The position numbers and the translations under genes are program-made. From contig CANRNJ010000013.1 of NCBI GenBank assembly GCA_947631955.1, forward strand, positions 37,191 to 101,190: DNA of 64,000 nt, written 5' to 3'. Numbering within the stretch: position 1 is the first letter of the stretch; each line of letters opens with the position of its first letter. Shown piece after piece: positions 35,451 through 44,842 of this stretch. Origin of the DNA: an uncultured Lachnospiraceae bacterium (GTDB taxonomy: Bacteria > Bacillota > Clostridia > Lachnospirales > Lachnospiraceae). The notes under the pieces are model-generated. The model saw nothing but the letters and a program-made list of their open reading frames with translations. It was not told the DNA's origin and did not search any database.

Positions 35451-36380
35451 ATGGTAATACAGAATCGTTATGATGTGATCACAAGGATCAATGAACATTA
35501 CAGCAGGATGAGCAAAGGGCAGAAGGCGATCTCCGCTTTTATATATGACCACTACGATCAGGCGGTTTTCATGACTGCCGCCAGACTCGGCGAAACGGTC
35601 GGCGTAAGCGAATCGACCGTTGTCCGGTACGCTATGTTTATCGGTTACAACGGCTACCCGGAATTTCAGAAAGACTTGGAAGACTGGGTGCAGAATAAGA
35701 TCAACTCGGTGCAGAAGATCGGGGCGAAATACGGGAAAAGCACGCAGTCGGAGATCTTGACGTCGGTTTTGGAGGCGGACATCGAGAAACTTCAGGACAC
35801 GATACATAACATGGATCCGGTCGCTTTTGAAACGGCGGTGGATATCATACTGGAAGCTAAGAATATCTATGTGATGGGAGTCAGAAGCTGTGAGCCGCTT
35901 GCGGATTTCCTGCATTTTTATCTGAATATGGTCCGCGGCAATGTCATTCTGCTGAAGACCACAAGCATGTCCGAAACATTTGAACAGATGCTGCGGATCG
36001 ACGAGCAGGACGCGATGATCGGGATCAGTTTTCCCAGATATTCGATGCGGACGCTCAAAGCGATGGAGTTCGCCAACGACAGGAACGCCAAAGTGATAAC
36101 GATCACGGATTCCGTGCACTCGCCGATGAACCTGTATTCTTCCTGCAACCTGCTCGCGAGAAGCGATATGGTTTCGATCGTGGATTCCCTTGTGGCGCCG
36201 TTGAGCGTGATCAATGCGCTTGTGGTGGCTATCTGCCTGAAACGGCCGGAAGAAGTGAAAAAGAGCCTGAAAGACTTGGAAGAGGCATGGAACAATTATC
36301 AGGTCTACCTGAATGACGAGATCAATTTCATTGATGAGGAGCCGATGCTGAACTATCCGCTCCGCAGGAAGGAAGACTGA
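35451..36380 (+). CDS. MurR/RpiR family transcriptional regulator
   Basis: A 309-residue regulator with an N-terminal HTH_6 domain (the helix-turn-helix region includes ETVGVSESTVVRYA) and a C-terminal SIS phosphosugar-binding domain (around IYVMGVRSCEPLADF and MIGISFPRYSMRT). Members sense sugar phosphates such as MurNAc-6P or ribose-5P, but no sugar gene is adjacent, so its target is unknown. It lies 29 bases after tetR and its stop overlaps the next start (TGATG). Confidence 0.92.
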   Translation: MVIQNRYDVITRINEHYSRMSKGQKAISAFIYDHYDQAVFMTAARLGETVGVSESTVVRYAMFIGYNGYPEFQKDLEDWVQNKINSVQKIGAKYGKSTQSEILTSVLEADIEKLQDTIHNMDPVAFETAVDIILEAKNIYVMGVRSCEPLADFLHFYLNMVRGNVILLKTTSMSETFEQMLRIDEQDAMIGISFPRYSMRTLKAMEFANDRNAKVITITDSVHSPMNLYSSCNLLARSDMVSIVDSLVAPLSVINALVVAICLKRPEEVKKSLKDLEEAWNNYQVYLNDEINFIDEEPMLNYPLRRKED

Positions 36381-37624
36381 TGAGCAATGTGATCGTGATA
36401 GGCGGCGGCGCTGCCGGAATGATGGCGGCATACGCCGCAGCAGAGCGCGGCCATAGAGTCGTTCTGCTAGAACGGAACGAAAAACTTGGAAAGAAACTGT
36501 TCCTTACGGGAAAAGGGCGGTGCAACGTTACCAACGCCTGCGAAAGGGACAAGCTGTTTGAAAACGTGGTGAGCAATCCCAAGTTTTTGTACCGCGCGTT
36601 TTATGAGTTTGACAACCGGGAGATCATGGAACTTCTGCAGAAGGCGGGCTGCCCTCTGAAAGTGGAGCGCGGCGGGCGGGTGTTCCCCGTATCCGACCAT
36701 TCGTCGGACGTGATCGCCGCCATGCAGCGCCTGTTGAAAGAAAAGGGCGTGGAGATCCGGCTGCATGTCAGGGTGGAGAGGCTTCTGGTGCGGGACGGTG
36801 AAAAGCCCGGCCGGATAGCAGGCGTCCTTCTGGAGGACGGATCGAAGGCGGAAGCGGATGCGGTGATCCTCGCCACGGGCGGTCTGTCCTATCCTTCTAC
36901 GGGATCTGAGGGGGACGGCTGCCGGATGGCGGAGAGCGTCGGGCACACGGTCAGGAAATGTGTCCCCGCACTGGTCCCTTTTGAAACGGCGGAAAAGTGG
37001 TGCGCCGCGCTTCAGGGCCTGTCGCTGCGGAACGTGACGCTGACGCTGTACGACGGAAAGAAAAAGGTCTATCAGGGATTTGGGGAAATGCTGTTTACCC
37101 ATTTCGGGATCAGCGGCCCTCTGGTCTTAAGCGCCAGCAGCTATTATGAAAAGTGCCGGGACAGGAAGGCGGTCGTCTGCGAGGTGGACCTGAAACCGGC
37201 GCTGACGGAAGAGCAGCTTGATAAGAGGATCCTGAGAGATTTTGAGGAAAACATCAACAAGGAATTTAAAAACGCACTGGGAGGATTGTATCCGGCAAAA
37301 CTGGTGCCGGTGATGATAGAACTGGCCGCGGTCGCGCCTGACAAAAAGGTGCATGACGTTACCAGAGAAGAGCGGAAAAAACTGGCAGAACTGACAAAGC
37401 ACCTGCGCCTGTCGGTGACGGGGACGCGCGGTTTCGAGGAAGCGATCATCACGCAGGGCGGCGTATCGGTCAGGGAGATCGATCCTTCGACGATGGGATC
37501 CAAGAAGATCAGGGGTTTGTATTTCGCAGGGGAAATAATAGATGTGGACGCCGTGACAGGCGGATTCAATCTGCAGATCGCATGGTCTACGGGCTGCCTG
37601 GCGGGCAGAAGTATTCCGGACTGA
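36380..37624 (+). CDS. FAD-dependent oxidoreductase of the HI0933/YhiN family
   Basis: A 414-residue flavoprotein with an N-terminal dinucleotide-binding motif (VIGGGAAGMMAA), the family motif GKGRCNVTN near residue 50 and a C-terminal FAD-binding region (GLYFAGEIIDVDAVTGGFN). The substrate of this widespread family is not established. It shares one base with the stop of the RpiR-type gene upstream and is followed 42 bases later by cmk; the yhiN-type gene just before cmk and ispH is a familiar clostridial arrangement. Confidence 0.92.
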   Translation: MSNVIVIGGGAAGMMAAYAAAERGHRVVLLERNEKLGKKLFLTGKGRCNVTNACERDKLFENVVSNPKFLYRAFYEFDNREIMELLQKAGCPLKVERGGRVFPVSDHSSDVIAAMQRLLKEKGVEIRLHVRVERLLVRDGEKPGRIAGVLLEDGSKAEADAVILATGGLSYPSTGSEGDGCRMAESVGHTVRKCVPALVPFETAEKWCAALQGLSLRNVTLTLYDGKKKVYQGFGEMLFTHFGISGPLVLSASSYYEKCRDRKAVVCEVDLKPALTEEQLDKRILRDFEENINKEFKNALGGLYPAKLVPVMIELAAVAPDKKVHDVTREERKKLAELTKHLRLSVTGTRGFEEAIITQGGVSVREIDPSTMGSKKIRGLYFAGEIIDVDAVTGGFNLQIAWSTGCLAGRSIPD

Positions 37625-37666
37625 CCGTGGCGGGCAGATATGAAAAAGGAAAGGCGGAATAGCGAA

Positions 37667-38332
37667 ATGAGCATCAATATTGCGATCGACGGACCGGCAG
37701 GAGCCGGCAAGAGTACGATAGCCAAGATGATAGCCGGGAAACTGGGATATATTTATGTGGATACGGGCGCGATGTACCGTGCCATGGCGCTCTATCTGCT
37801 CCGGGAGAAGGTCGACCCCTCCGACGCGGAGGCGATCAGCGCAAAATGCCGGGAGGCGGATATCACGATCGGGTATGAGAACGGCGGACAGATCGTTTAT
37901 CTGAACGGGGAGAATGTCAACGGTTCGATCCGGACGGAGGAAGTGGGGAACATGGCGTCCGCGAGCAGTCCCAATCCCGATGTGCGCAGGAAATTGGTGG
38001 AATTGCAGCAGAAACTTGCGGCGGATACGGACGTGGTCATGGACGGAAGGGACATCGGGACATGCGTGCTGCCGGATGCGCAGGTGAAAGTATATCTGAC
38101 GGCGGACAGCAGAGTGCGGGCCGAGAGGCGCTATAAAGAATTGACGGACAAAGGCACAGCCTGCGATCTGGATACGATCGAGCAGGATATTGTCAAGCGG
38201 GACCGTCAGGATATGACAAGAGAGATATCGCCGTTAAAAAAAGCGGAGGATGCCGTACTGATCGACACGTCGCATATGACGGCGGACGAGGCGGCGGACG
38301 CCGTGATCGCCCTGATCCCGGACAGGGAATGA
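37667..38332 (+). CDS. cmk: Cytidylate kinase
   Basis: Phosphorylates CMP and dCMP for nucleotide synthesis. It is 221 residues with a P-loop (GPAGAGKST), the substrate-binding region DTGAMYRA and DGRDIGTCVLPDA. The ATG at 37667 has AAGGCGG about 11 bases upstream and gives the normal N-terminus (MSINIAIDGP); an in-frame ATG at 37640 adds a lysine-rich leader with a poor site. It is followed by ispH and rpsA, the conserved Clostridia cluster. Confidence 0.95.
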   Translation: MSINIAIDGPAGAGKSTIAKMIAGKLGYIYVDTGAMYRAMALYLLREKVDPSDAEAISAKCREADITIGYENGGQIVYLNGENVNGSIRTEEVGNMASASSPNPDVRRKLVELQQKLAADTDVVMDGRDIGTCVLPDAQVKVYLTADSRVRAERRYKELTDKGTACDLDTIEQDIVKRDRQDMTREISPLKKAEDAVLIDTSHMTADEAADAVIALIPDRE

Positions 38333-38359
38333 TCGAAACAGGAAGAAAGGTCGAAAATC

Positions 38360-39208
38360 ATGGAAGTGATCGTCGCGGAACATGCCGGATTCTGCTTTGG
38401 AGTACGAAGAGCGGTGGAGCAGGTGTATGAGCAGATCAAAACCGGAAAACCGATATACACATACGGGCCGATCATCCACAACGAACAGGTGGTGGAGGAT
38501 CTGGAGAACAAAGGCGTAAAGGTGATCGGATCGGAGGATGAGCTTGCCCTGATCCCGGAAGGGACCGTCGTGATACGTTCCCACGGGGTCCCGAAGCGGG
38601 TAGAGGACCGGATCCGGGCGGCGGGCTTAGAGTGCGTGGATGCCACATGCCCGTTCGTGAAGAGGATCCATAACATTGTCGCCAAAGAGAGCGAAGCGGG
38701 CAGAAAGATCGTTATCATCGGGAACGCAGGCCACCCGGAAGTCGAGGGGATCACCGGCTGGGCCAAAGGTGAAGTGACGGTGATCGGATCCGCCGAAGAA
38801 GCGCGCAGTTTTGCGGATGGAACGGGCGAAGAGATCTGCATTGTTTCCCAGACGACATTTAACTACAATAAATTTCAAGATATGGTTGAAATTTTTATGG
38901 AAAAAGGTTACAATGTTATTGTTGTGAATACTATATGTAACGCTACGGAAGAGCGCCAGACCGAGGCCGCCGGGATTGCGGCGAAAGTTGACGCTATGAT
39001 AGTAATAGGTGGCAAACATAGTTCTAATACGCGTAAACTATATGATATTTGCATGGAGAAATGTGCAGACACATATTTTATACAGACGCTTGATGATTTG
39101 CACTTGGATTTACCTAAATCTGTCCGACTGGTGGGTATTACAGCAGGGGCGTCCACCCCAAACAATATAATCGAGGAGGTTCAAAATTATGTCAGAATTA
39201 ACTTTTGA
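38360..39208 (+). CDS. ispH: 4-hydroxy-3-methylbut-2-enyl diphosphate reductase IspH
   Basis: Last enzyme of the MEP isoprenoid pathway, using a [4Fe-4S] cluster to make IPP and DMAPP. It is 282 residues. The cluster ligands C12, C97 and C193 and the conserved H40 and H75 are present. The last third is distinctly AT-rich compared with the rest (14 G/C in the 60 bases 38881-38940, against 36 in 38701-38760) with codons such as ATA and TTA. The 3' end overlaps the rpsA start by 20 bases, so S1 translation is probably coupled to it. Confidence 0.95.
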   Translation: MEVIVAEHAGFCFGVRRAVEQVYEQIKTGKPIYTYGPIIHNEQVVEDLENKGVKVIGSEDELALIPEGTVVIRSHGVPKRVEDRIRAAGLECVDATCPFVKRIHNIVAKESEAGRKIVIIGNAGHPEVEGITGWAKGEVTVIGSAEEARSFADGTGEEICIVSQTTFNYNKFQDMVEIFMEKGYNVIVVNTICNATEERQTEAAGIAAKVDAMIVIGGKHSSNTRKLYDICMEKCADTYFIQTLDDLHLDLPKSVRLVGITAGASTPNNIIEEVQNYVRINF

Positions 39209-40337
39209 ACAAATGTTAGACGAGTCTTTTAAGACAATACACACAGGAGAGGTTGTTGAAGGTACCGTTATTGACGTGAAACCGGACGAGATCGTTCTCA
39301 ATATCGGATATAAATCAGATGGCGTCCTTACCAGAAACGAATATACAAACGAACCCAACGTAGATTTGACGACCGTGGCAAAACTGGGTGATACCATGGA
39401 GGTAAAGGTACTTAAAGTAAACGACGGCGAGGGACAAGTCCTTCTTACTTATAAGCGCCTTGCCGCAGACAGAGGCAATAAGAGGATCGAAGAAGCATAT
39501 AATAACAGGGAAGTGCTTAAGGCGAAAGTCGCACAGGTGCTTGACGGCGGTCTGAGCGTGGTCGTGGATGAAGTGAGGATATTCATTCCGGCGAGCCTTG
39601 TTTCCGACACATACGAGAAGGATCTGACCAAGTATGCTGGACAGGAGATCGAGTTCGTTATCAGCGAGTACAATCCGAAGAGAAGAAGGTACATCGGCGA
39701 CAGAAAACAGCTGATCTTGGAGCAGAAAGCTGAGATGCAGAAGAAACTGTTTGAAACGATCAAAGAGGGCGATACCGTGGAAGGCACGGTCAAGAATGTG
39801 ACGGATTTCGGCGCGTTCATCGATCTGGGCGGATGCGACGGCCTGCTCCATATCTCCGAGATGTCATGGGGAAGAGTCGAGAATCCCAAGAAAGTCTTTA
39901 AAGTGGGCGATACGTTAAAAGTCCTGATCAAGGAGATCTCCGGTGAAAAGATAGCGCTGAGCCTTAAATTTGAGGATCAGAATCCATGGAAGGGCGCGGC
40001 GGACAAATACGCGGTCGGCAATGTAGTGACCGGCAGAGTAGCGAGAATGACGGATTTCGGCGCATTTATTGAACTGGAGCCGGGAATCGACGCCCTGCTT
40101 CATGTATCGCAGATCGCCAAAGATCATATCGATAAACCTTCCGATGTCCTTAAGACCGGCGAAGAAGTGACCGCCAAGGTCGTTGACTTCAATGAAGCGG
40201 ACAAAAAGATCAGCTTAAGCATCAAGGCGCTGACCGCTCCCGAACCGAGCGAAAAGGAAGAGGATGCGGATGTCGTTTCGGTTGATATAGACGCGGTGAT
40301 CTCCGGTGAAAATGCAGAGGAAGAAACGGAAGCATAA
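39189..40337 (+). CDS. rpsA: 30S ribosomal protein S1 (short, four S1 repeats)
   Basis: RNA-binding protein of 382 residues with four S1 OB-fold repeats, shorter than the six-repeat proteobacterial S1 and normal for low-GC Gram-positives. Repeats three and four show VTDFGAFIDLGGCDGLLHISEMSW and MTDFGAFIELEPGIDALLHVSQ-like cores. The C-terminus is acidic. GAGGAGG precedes the ATG at 39189, which is inside the 3' end of ispH. Whether it is a true ribosomal S1 or a general RNA-binding regulator is open in this group. Confidence 0.92.
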   Translation: MSELTFEQMLDESFKTIHTGEVVEGTVIDVKPDEIVLNIGYKSDGVLTRNEYTNEPNVDLTTVAKLGDTMEVKVLKVNDGEGQVLLTYKRLAADRGNKRIEEAYNNREVLKAKVAQVLDGGLSVVVDEVRIFIPASLVSDTYEKDLTKYAGQEIEFVISEYNPKRRRYIGDRKQLILEQKAEMQKKLFETIKEGDTVEGTVKNVTDFGAFIDLGGCDGLLHISEMSWGRVENPKKVFKVGDTLKVLIKEISGEKIALSLKFEDQNPWKGAADKYAVGNVVTGRVARMTDFGAFIELEPGIDALLHVSQIAKDHIDKPSDVLKTGEEVTAKVVDFNEADKKISLSIKALTAPEPSEKEEDADVVSVDIDAVISGENAEEETEA

Positions 40338-40393
40338 CGGATCGGCCGGATCGGACCCAAAAGAATAATGTGTATCGTTAGGCGGTGTAGAGT

Positions 40394-41173
40394 ATGACAT
40401 ATGATTATGAGTATTTCAAAAAAGCCATTTACGAGCTGACTAAGATTGACTTGAATGCTTATAAGGAAAAGCAGATGAAACGTCGGATCGACACGCTGAT
40501 TGCAAAGAATAAGATCGTCGGTTATGACAAATATGTGAGCGCACTGAAATCAAACCGGAACATGTTTGATGAATTTGTGAATTATCTGACGATCAATGTA
40601 TCGGAGTTTTATCGCAATACGGATCAATGGAAACTTTTGGATCAGGAGATCTTTCCGGATCTGATCAAGCGTTACGGGAATCATCTGAAGATCTGGAGCG
40701 CGGCATGTTCGACCGGCGACGAACCGTATTCGCTGGTTATGGCGCTGTCCAAGCATCTGCCAATCAATCAGATCAAGATCTATGCGACGGATCTTGACAA
40801 GCAGGTGATCGAAAAGGCGAAGGCGGGACTGTACTCCGAGAAGAGCATTTTGGGAGTGCCGGATGATCTGAAGAAAAAATATTTCACCAAGATCGGACCT
40901 TCCTACCAGATTTCCGAAGAGATCAAGTCGCGGGTGGAATTTAAAGAGCATAATCTTTTGAAAGATACCTATCCGACGGACTGCCATCTGATCGTGTGCC
41001 GCAACGTTCTGATCTATTTTACGGAAGAGGCGAAGGACGATGTCTTCCGCAAGTTCCAGAAGAGCCTGAAACCGGGCGGATACCTCTTTATCGGCAGCAC
41101 GGAGCAGATCATCAATCATAAGGAAGTCGGATTTGTCAGAAAGAATTCTTTCTTCTACCAGAAGCCGATGTAA
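40394..41173 (+). CDS. cheR: CheR-type protein-glutamate O-methyltransferase
   Basis: S-adenosylmethionine-dependent methyltransferase that methylates chemoreceptor glutamates. It is 259 residues with the N-terminal CheR helical domain (KRRIDTLIAKN), then a Rossmann domain with the SAM motif WSAACSTGDEPYSLVM and the late CRNVLIYF motif. No other chemotaxis gene is adjacent, so it is either an isolated cheR or serves another receptor-like target. It has its own terminator at 41201-41232. Confidence 0.93.
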   Translation: MTYDYEYFKKAIYELTKIDLNAYKEKQMKRRIDTLIAKNKIVGYDKYVSALKSNRNMFDEFVNYLTINVSEFYRNTDQWKLLDQEIFPDLIKRYGNHLKIWSAACSTGDEPYSLVMALSKHLPINQIKIYATDLDKQVIEKAKAGLYSEKSILGVPDDLKKKYFTKIGPSYQISEEIKSRVEFKEHNLLKDTYPTDCHLIVCRNVLIYFTEEAKDDVFRKFQKSLKPGGYLFIGSTEQIINHKEVGFVRKNSFFYQKPM

Positions 41174-41200
41174 GGCTGCATAAAAAAACAAGACTACATA

Positions 41201-41232
41201 AAAAAATCAAGCTTTGAGGGCTTGATTTTTTG
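41201..41232 (+). terminator. Intrinsic terminator after cheR
   Basis: AAAAAATCAAGC pairs with GCTTGATTTTTT around TTTGAGG, with a T-run. The near-perfect symmetry suggests it also ends the minus-strand gene at 41314-42426. Confidence 0.85.
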
Positions 41233-41313
41233 TTTTGCCTATATTTTTATTTTTATCTGTATCTCTATCTGCATCTCGTTCCTGCCTGCCTCGGTTATCC
41301 GTGCTGCGTGCGG

Positions 41314-42426
41314 TCAGTAGGTCTTGATCATTTTTCCCAACAGGTACTGCGCGTAGTGGGAGAAGAACGCGCGGTCTTTTTTCATGTCGTCCGTCAGTTC
41401 AAAGAACAGTTCTTTGCTTTTATAGGAGCGCTTGAAAAAGGGCTCTGCAAAGATATCCCATTGGGGCAGATAGGTGGAATATTTGCGGGTATAGCAGGTG
41501 GCGGCCGATGCCTGCACCCGGTGGTCTTTATCCACAAAGGACGCCACGGATTTATGGAGCGCCGTGTCTTCTTCGGGCAGATAATAGTAATCTTTGTAGT
41601 TGGAGTAGAAATATTTCATCTCTTCTTCATAGACGGGGACCTTCAGGATCCCCACATCTTCCTCACCGCTGAAATAGCAGCCGTTGGAAAGGTTGGATGC
41701 GGAGAGCGGCAGCGGCGTGGGAAGTTCCAGCTTCATCAAAAGTTCCTTCCGGTCATGTCCGTGATAATCGACATAGCTGTTCGACTGCACTTTTTTGGCT
41801 TTGAGCGGACTGTTGAACAGGTCGTAGAAAGCCAGAAGCGGAAGGATCTGAAGCATGCCTTTCATGTCGTCGCTGTTGTGGAGGAGCAGGATGCGGCGGG
41901 TTTCTTCATTGGGCTTTTGGACATATTCGTGATACAGTCCGATCAGGTCGCCGCCGTTGTAGACGTCTTCCCTGTCGATGCCGATCAGTTCCTCCAGTGT
42001 TTTCTGCTTGCAGTTGGACGTGTGGAGAAAAAACTTGTAGGGGGAAATGCGCTTGTATATATCGATTCCCACAAAATCGTCAAAATGATACGGCAGCCGG
42101 TACATCTCGCATTTCTGCAGCAGGTACGGAAGATCAAAGTTATTGCCGTTGAAATGCACCAGATGCGTGTAATCCGCGGCAAATGAGAAGAAGTCCTGAA
42201 GCAGCGCCTGCTCGTCGGCGTACCGCTCCGCGAACCACTGTTTGATATGCCAGCAGCCGGAGTGGAAGTAAGCGGTGCCAATCAGGTACAACGAGGAATT
42301 TTTGGCCGTAAATCCCGTGGTTTCGATATCCAGAAACAAGAGCCTGTCAAGCGGCGCAATCCGCTCCAGAGGGTACTGTATCGTAAAATGATCCAATGTT
42401 TGATTGATTGTCCGCATAATGTCCAC
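41314..42426 (-). CDS. DEDD-type 3'-5' exonuclease, YprB-like
   Basis: A 370-residue protein with an RNase H-like fold. The three exonuclease motifs are visible: FLDIETTGF (Asp and Glu of Exo I), HFNGNNFDLPYL (Exo II) and HNSDDMKGM (Exo III Asp). The C-terminal half is not recognised and may be specific to the family. It resembles Bacillus YprB, annotated as a ribonuclease H-like protein; substrate and role are unknown. The start could be 42426 or 42417 (MRTINQTL). It is divergent from rnfC with a 141-base AT-rich gap between. Confidence 0.85.
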   Translation of the reverse strand: MDIMRTINQTLDHFTIQYPLERIAPLDRLLFLDIETTGFTAKNSSLYLIGTAYFHSGCWHIKQWFAERYADEQALLQDFFSFAADYTHLVHFNGNNFDLPYLLQKCEMYRLPYHFDDFVGIDIYKRISPYKFFLHTSNCKQKTLEELIGIDREDVYNGGDLIGLYHEYVQKPNEETRRILLLHNSDDMKGMLQILPLLAFYDLFNSPLKAKKVQSNSYVDYHGHDRKELLMKLELPTPLPLSASNLSNGCYFSGEEDVGILKVPVYEEEMKYFYSNYKDYYYLPEEDTALHKSVASFVDKDHRVQASAATCYTRKYSTYLPQWDIFAEPFFKRSYKSKELFFELTDDMKKDRAFFSHYAQYLLGKMIKTY

Positions 42427-42567
42427 CTGCCTAAAATAACTTAGCTATATACTAACATATTTTTTGAATAAACAGTAGTTTTTTTCGTCGAAAAATAGTA
42501 TATTTATAGAGTAGGCAGGAATGTATGAGAACAGAGTCATGATACTGCTTGGAAAGAGGGGTAAAGA

Positions 42568-43905
42568 ATGGCAAGATTAACGTTTCACGGCGGCGTCCAT
42601 CTCTATGACGGCAAGGAACTGTCCAAGGATAAACCCATAAAAGAGGTGCTGCCAAAGGGAGATTTGGTCTATCCGTTGTCCCAGCATATCGGTGCGCCGG
42701 CGAAACCGATCGTGGAGAAGGGAGATCATGTGCTGACGGGGCAGAAGATCGCCGAGGCAGGCGGTTTTGTGTCCGCGCCGATCTATGCGACGGTATCCGG
42801 CACTGTGAAGGCTGTCGAGCCCAGACGCGTTGTTACGGGCGACAAGATCATGAGCATTGTGGTTGAGAACGACGGGCTGTACGAAGAGGTTGCCTATCCG
42901 CCGGTAAAACCGCTTGAAGAGATGACGAACGAAGAGATCATCGACCGGATCAGGGAAGCCGGAGTCGTGGGAATGGGAGGAGCGGGTTTCCCGACTCATG
43001 TGAAGCTTTCCCCCAAGGAGCCGGAGAAGATCGACTATGTGATCGCCAACTGCGCCGAGTGTGAACCTTATTTGACGTCGGACTACCGGCGTATGATAGA
43101 AGAGCCGGAGAAATTGGTGAAGGGCCTGAAGGTGTCCCTGCGGCTTTTTGAAAACGCAAGAGGAATACTGGCCGTCGAAGACAATAAACCGGATTGTATC
43201 GAGATCCTGAAGAAACTGACAAAAGACGAGCCGCGTATCAGCGTGAAGGCGCTGCGGACCAAATATCCTCAGGGCGCGGAGCGGCAGATCATCTATGCGG
43301 CCACGGGAAGGGCAATCAATTCGTCGATGCTCCCGGCGGACGCGGGCTGCGTAGTCGATAATGTGGATACGATCGTGGCGATCTATCACGCGGTATATGA
43401 AGGCAGACCGCTGATGCATCGGATCGTGACCGTGACCGGTGATGCGGTGGCGGATCCAAGAAACTTTATCGTGCGTATCGGCACGAACTATCATGAACTG
43501 ATCGAAATGGCGGGCGGCTTCAAGAAAGAGCCTGTCAAGATCATATCCGGCGGACCGATGATGGGATTCGGCCTCTTTGATCTGGATGTTCCGACCACCA
43601 AGACCGCGTCGGCGCTTCTGTGTCTGACGAAGGACGATGTGTCGAGCATGAAAGAAGGCCCGTGCATCAACTGCGGACGATGCATGGAGGTATGTCCGAG
43701 CCGTCTTACGCCCGGTATGCTGTCGGACTGCGCGGAACATTACGACGAAGAGCGTTTTCTCGCCCTTGACGGTATGGAGTGTGTGGAGTGCGGGTGCTGC
43801 AGTTATATATGTCCGGCGAAAAGACCGCTTACACAGACCATCAAATCCATGCGCAAGATGCAGCTTGCCAAGAGGAAAAAGCAGGAAGAAAGGAGCATAG
43901 ATTAA
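42568..43905 (+). CDS. rnfC: Rnf complex subunit RnfC
   Basis: NADH-binding peripheral subunit of the Rnf complex, which links ferredoxin and NAD to sodium or proton pumping. It is 445 residues: an N-terminal RnfC barrel, a flavin/NADH-binding region (GMGGAGFPTHVK) and two C-terminal [4Fe-4S] motifs, CINCGRCMEVCP and CVECGCCSYICP. AAAGAGGGG precedes the ATG. It opens the rnfCDGEAB cluster, the typical clostridial order, and rnfD follows after 4 bases. Confidence 0.97.
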   Translation: MARLTFHGGVHLYDGKELSKDKPIKEVLPKGDLVYPLSQHIGAPAKPIVEKGDHVLTGQKIAEAGGFVSAPIYATVSGTVKAVEPRRVVTGDKIMSIVVENDGLYEEVAYPPVKPLEEMTNEEIIDRIREAGVVGMGGAGFPTHVKLSPKEPEKIDYVIANCAECEPYLTSDYRRMIEEPEKLVKGLKVSLRLFENARGILAVEDNKPDCIEILKKLTKDEPRISVKALRTKYPQGAERQIIYAATGRAINSSMLPADAGCVVDNVDTIVAIYHAVYEGRPLMHRIVTVTGDAVADPRNFIVRIGTNYHELIEMAGGFKKEPVKIISGGPMMGFGLFDLDVPTTKTASALLCLTKDDVSSMKEGPCINCGRCMEVCPSRLTPGMLSDCAEHYDEERFLALDGMECVECGCCSYICPAKRPLTQTIKSMRKMQLAKRKKQEERSID

Positions 43906-43909
43906 AGAT

Positions 43910-44842
43910 ATGAGTGATTTAATGAAGGTATCTTCCAATCCGCATGTCAGATCCAGAACGGGAACAAGCAGTATTATGCTCACGGTTGTGATAGCCCTTC
44001 TTCCGGCGGCGGGATTCGGTATCTATAATTTTGGACTGCGCGCCCTTTCCACGATCCTTATAACCGTGGCGTCCGCAGTCCTGACGGAACTTTTGTTTGA
44101 GATCATATGCAGGAAGCAGATAACCATCGGCGATTATTCGGCAGTGGTGACAGGATTGCTGCTGGCGTTGAACCTACCGGTCTCTGTGCCGTGGTGGATC
44201 GGCGTTGTTGGCGGCGTGTTTGCCATTCTGGTGGTGAAAATGCTGTTTGGGGGCCTTGGACAGAACTTTATGAACCCCGCGCTGGGAGCAAGGTGTTTCC
44301 TGCTTATTTCGTTTACTTCCATCATGACGAATTTTGACTGCGACGCTTATACGGGCGCTACGCCGCTCGCTGATCTGAAAAGCGGGATCGACGTCAACAT
44401 TATGGATATGGTGATCGGCAGAACGGCCGGGACCATCGGCGAAACTTCCATGATCGCCATTGTGATAGGGGCCTGCATCCTGATCCTGACGGGAGTGATC
44501 GATCTCCGGGTTCCGGGCAGTTACATAATCAGCTTTGTTATCTTTATCTGTATTTTTGGCGGACATGGCGTGGACACGGCATATATCGCCGCGCATCTGG
44601 CGGGCGGCGGTCTGATGCTCGGAGCGTTCTTCATGGCGACCGACTATGTGACCAGACCGATCACGAAGCGGGGGCAGATCCTGTACGGGATCCTTCTGGG
44701 TATCCTGACGGGGATCTTCCGGATATTCGGTCCGTCGGCCGAGGGCGTATCCTATGCGATCATCATCGGCAACCTGCTTGTCCCGCTTATTGAGAAGATC
44801 ACTCTTCCGAAAGCTTTTGGTAAAGGAGGAGAGAAGGCATGA
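43910..44842 (+). CDS. rnfD: Rnf complex subunit RnfD
   Basis: Membrane subunit with covalent FMN. It is 310 residues with about nine hydrophobic segments. The flavinylation motif is DAYTGAT (residues 145-151), so FMN should be esterified to Thr151. Electrons pass between the RnfC and RnfB side and RnfG through it, and it forms part of the ion channel. It starts 4 bases after rnfC and overlaps rnfG by 4 bases. Confidence 0.97.
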   Translation: MSDLMKVSSNPHVRSRTGTSSIMLTVVIALLPAAGFGIYNFGLRALSTILITVASAVLTELLFEIICRKQITIGDYSAVVTGLLLALNLPVSVPWWIGVVGGVFAILVVKMLFGGLGQNFMNPALGARCFLLISFTSIMTNFDCDAYTGATPLADLKSGIDVNIMDMVIGRTAGTIGETSMIAIVIGACILILTGVIDLRVPGSYIISFVIFICIFGGHGVDTAYIAAHLAGGGLMLGAFFMATDYVTRPITKRGQILYGILLGILTGIFRIFGPSAEGVSYAIIIGNLLVPLIEKITLPKAFGKGGEKA

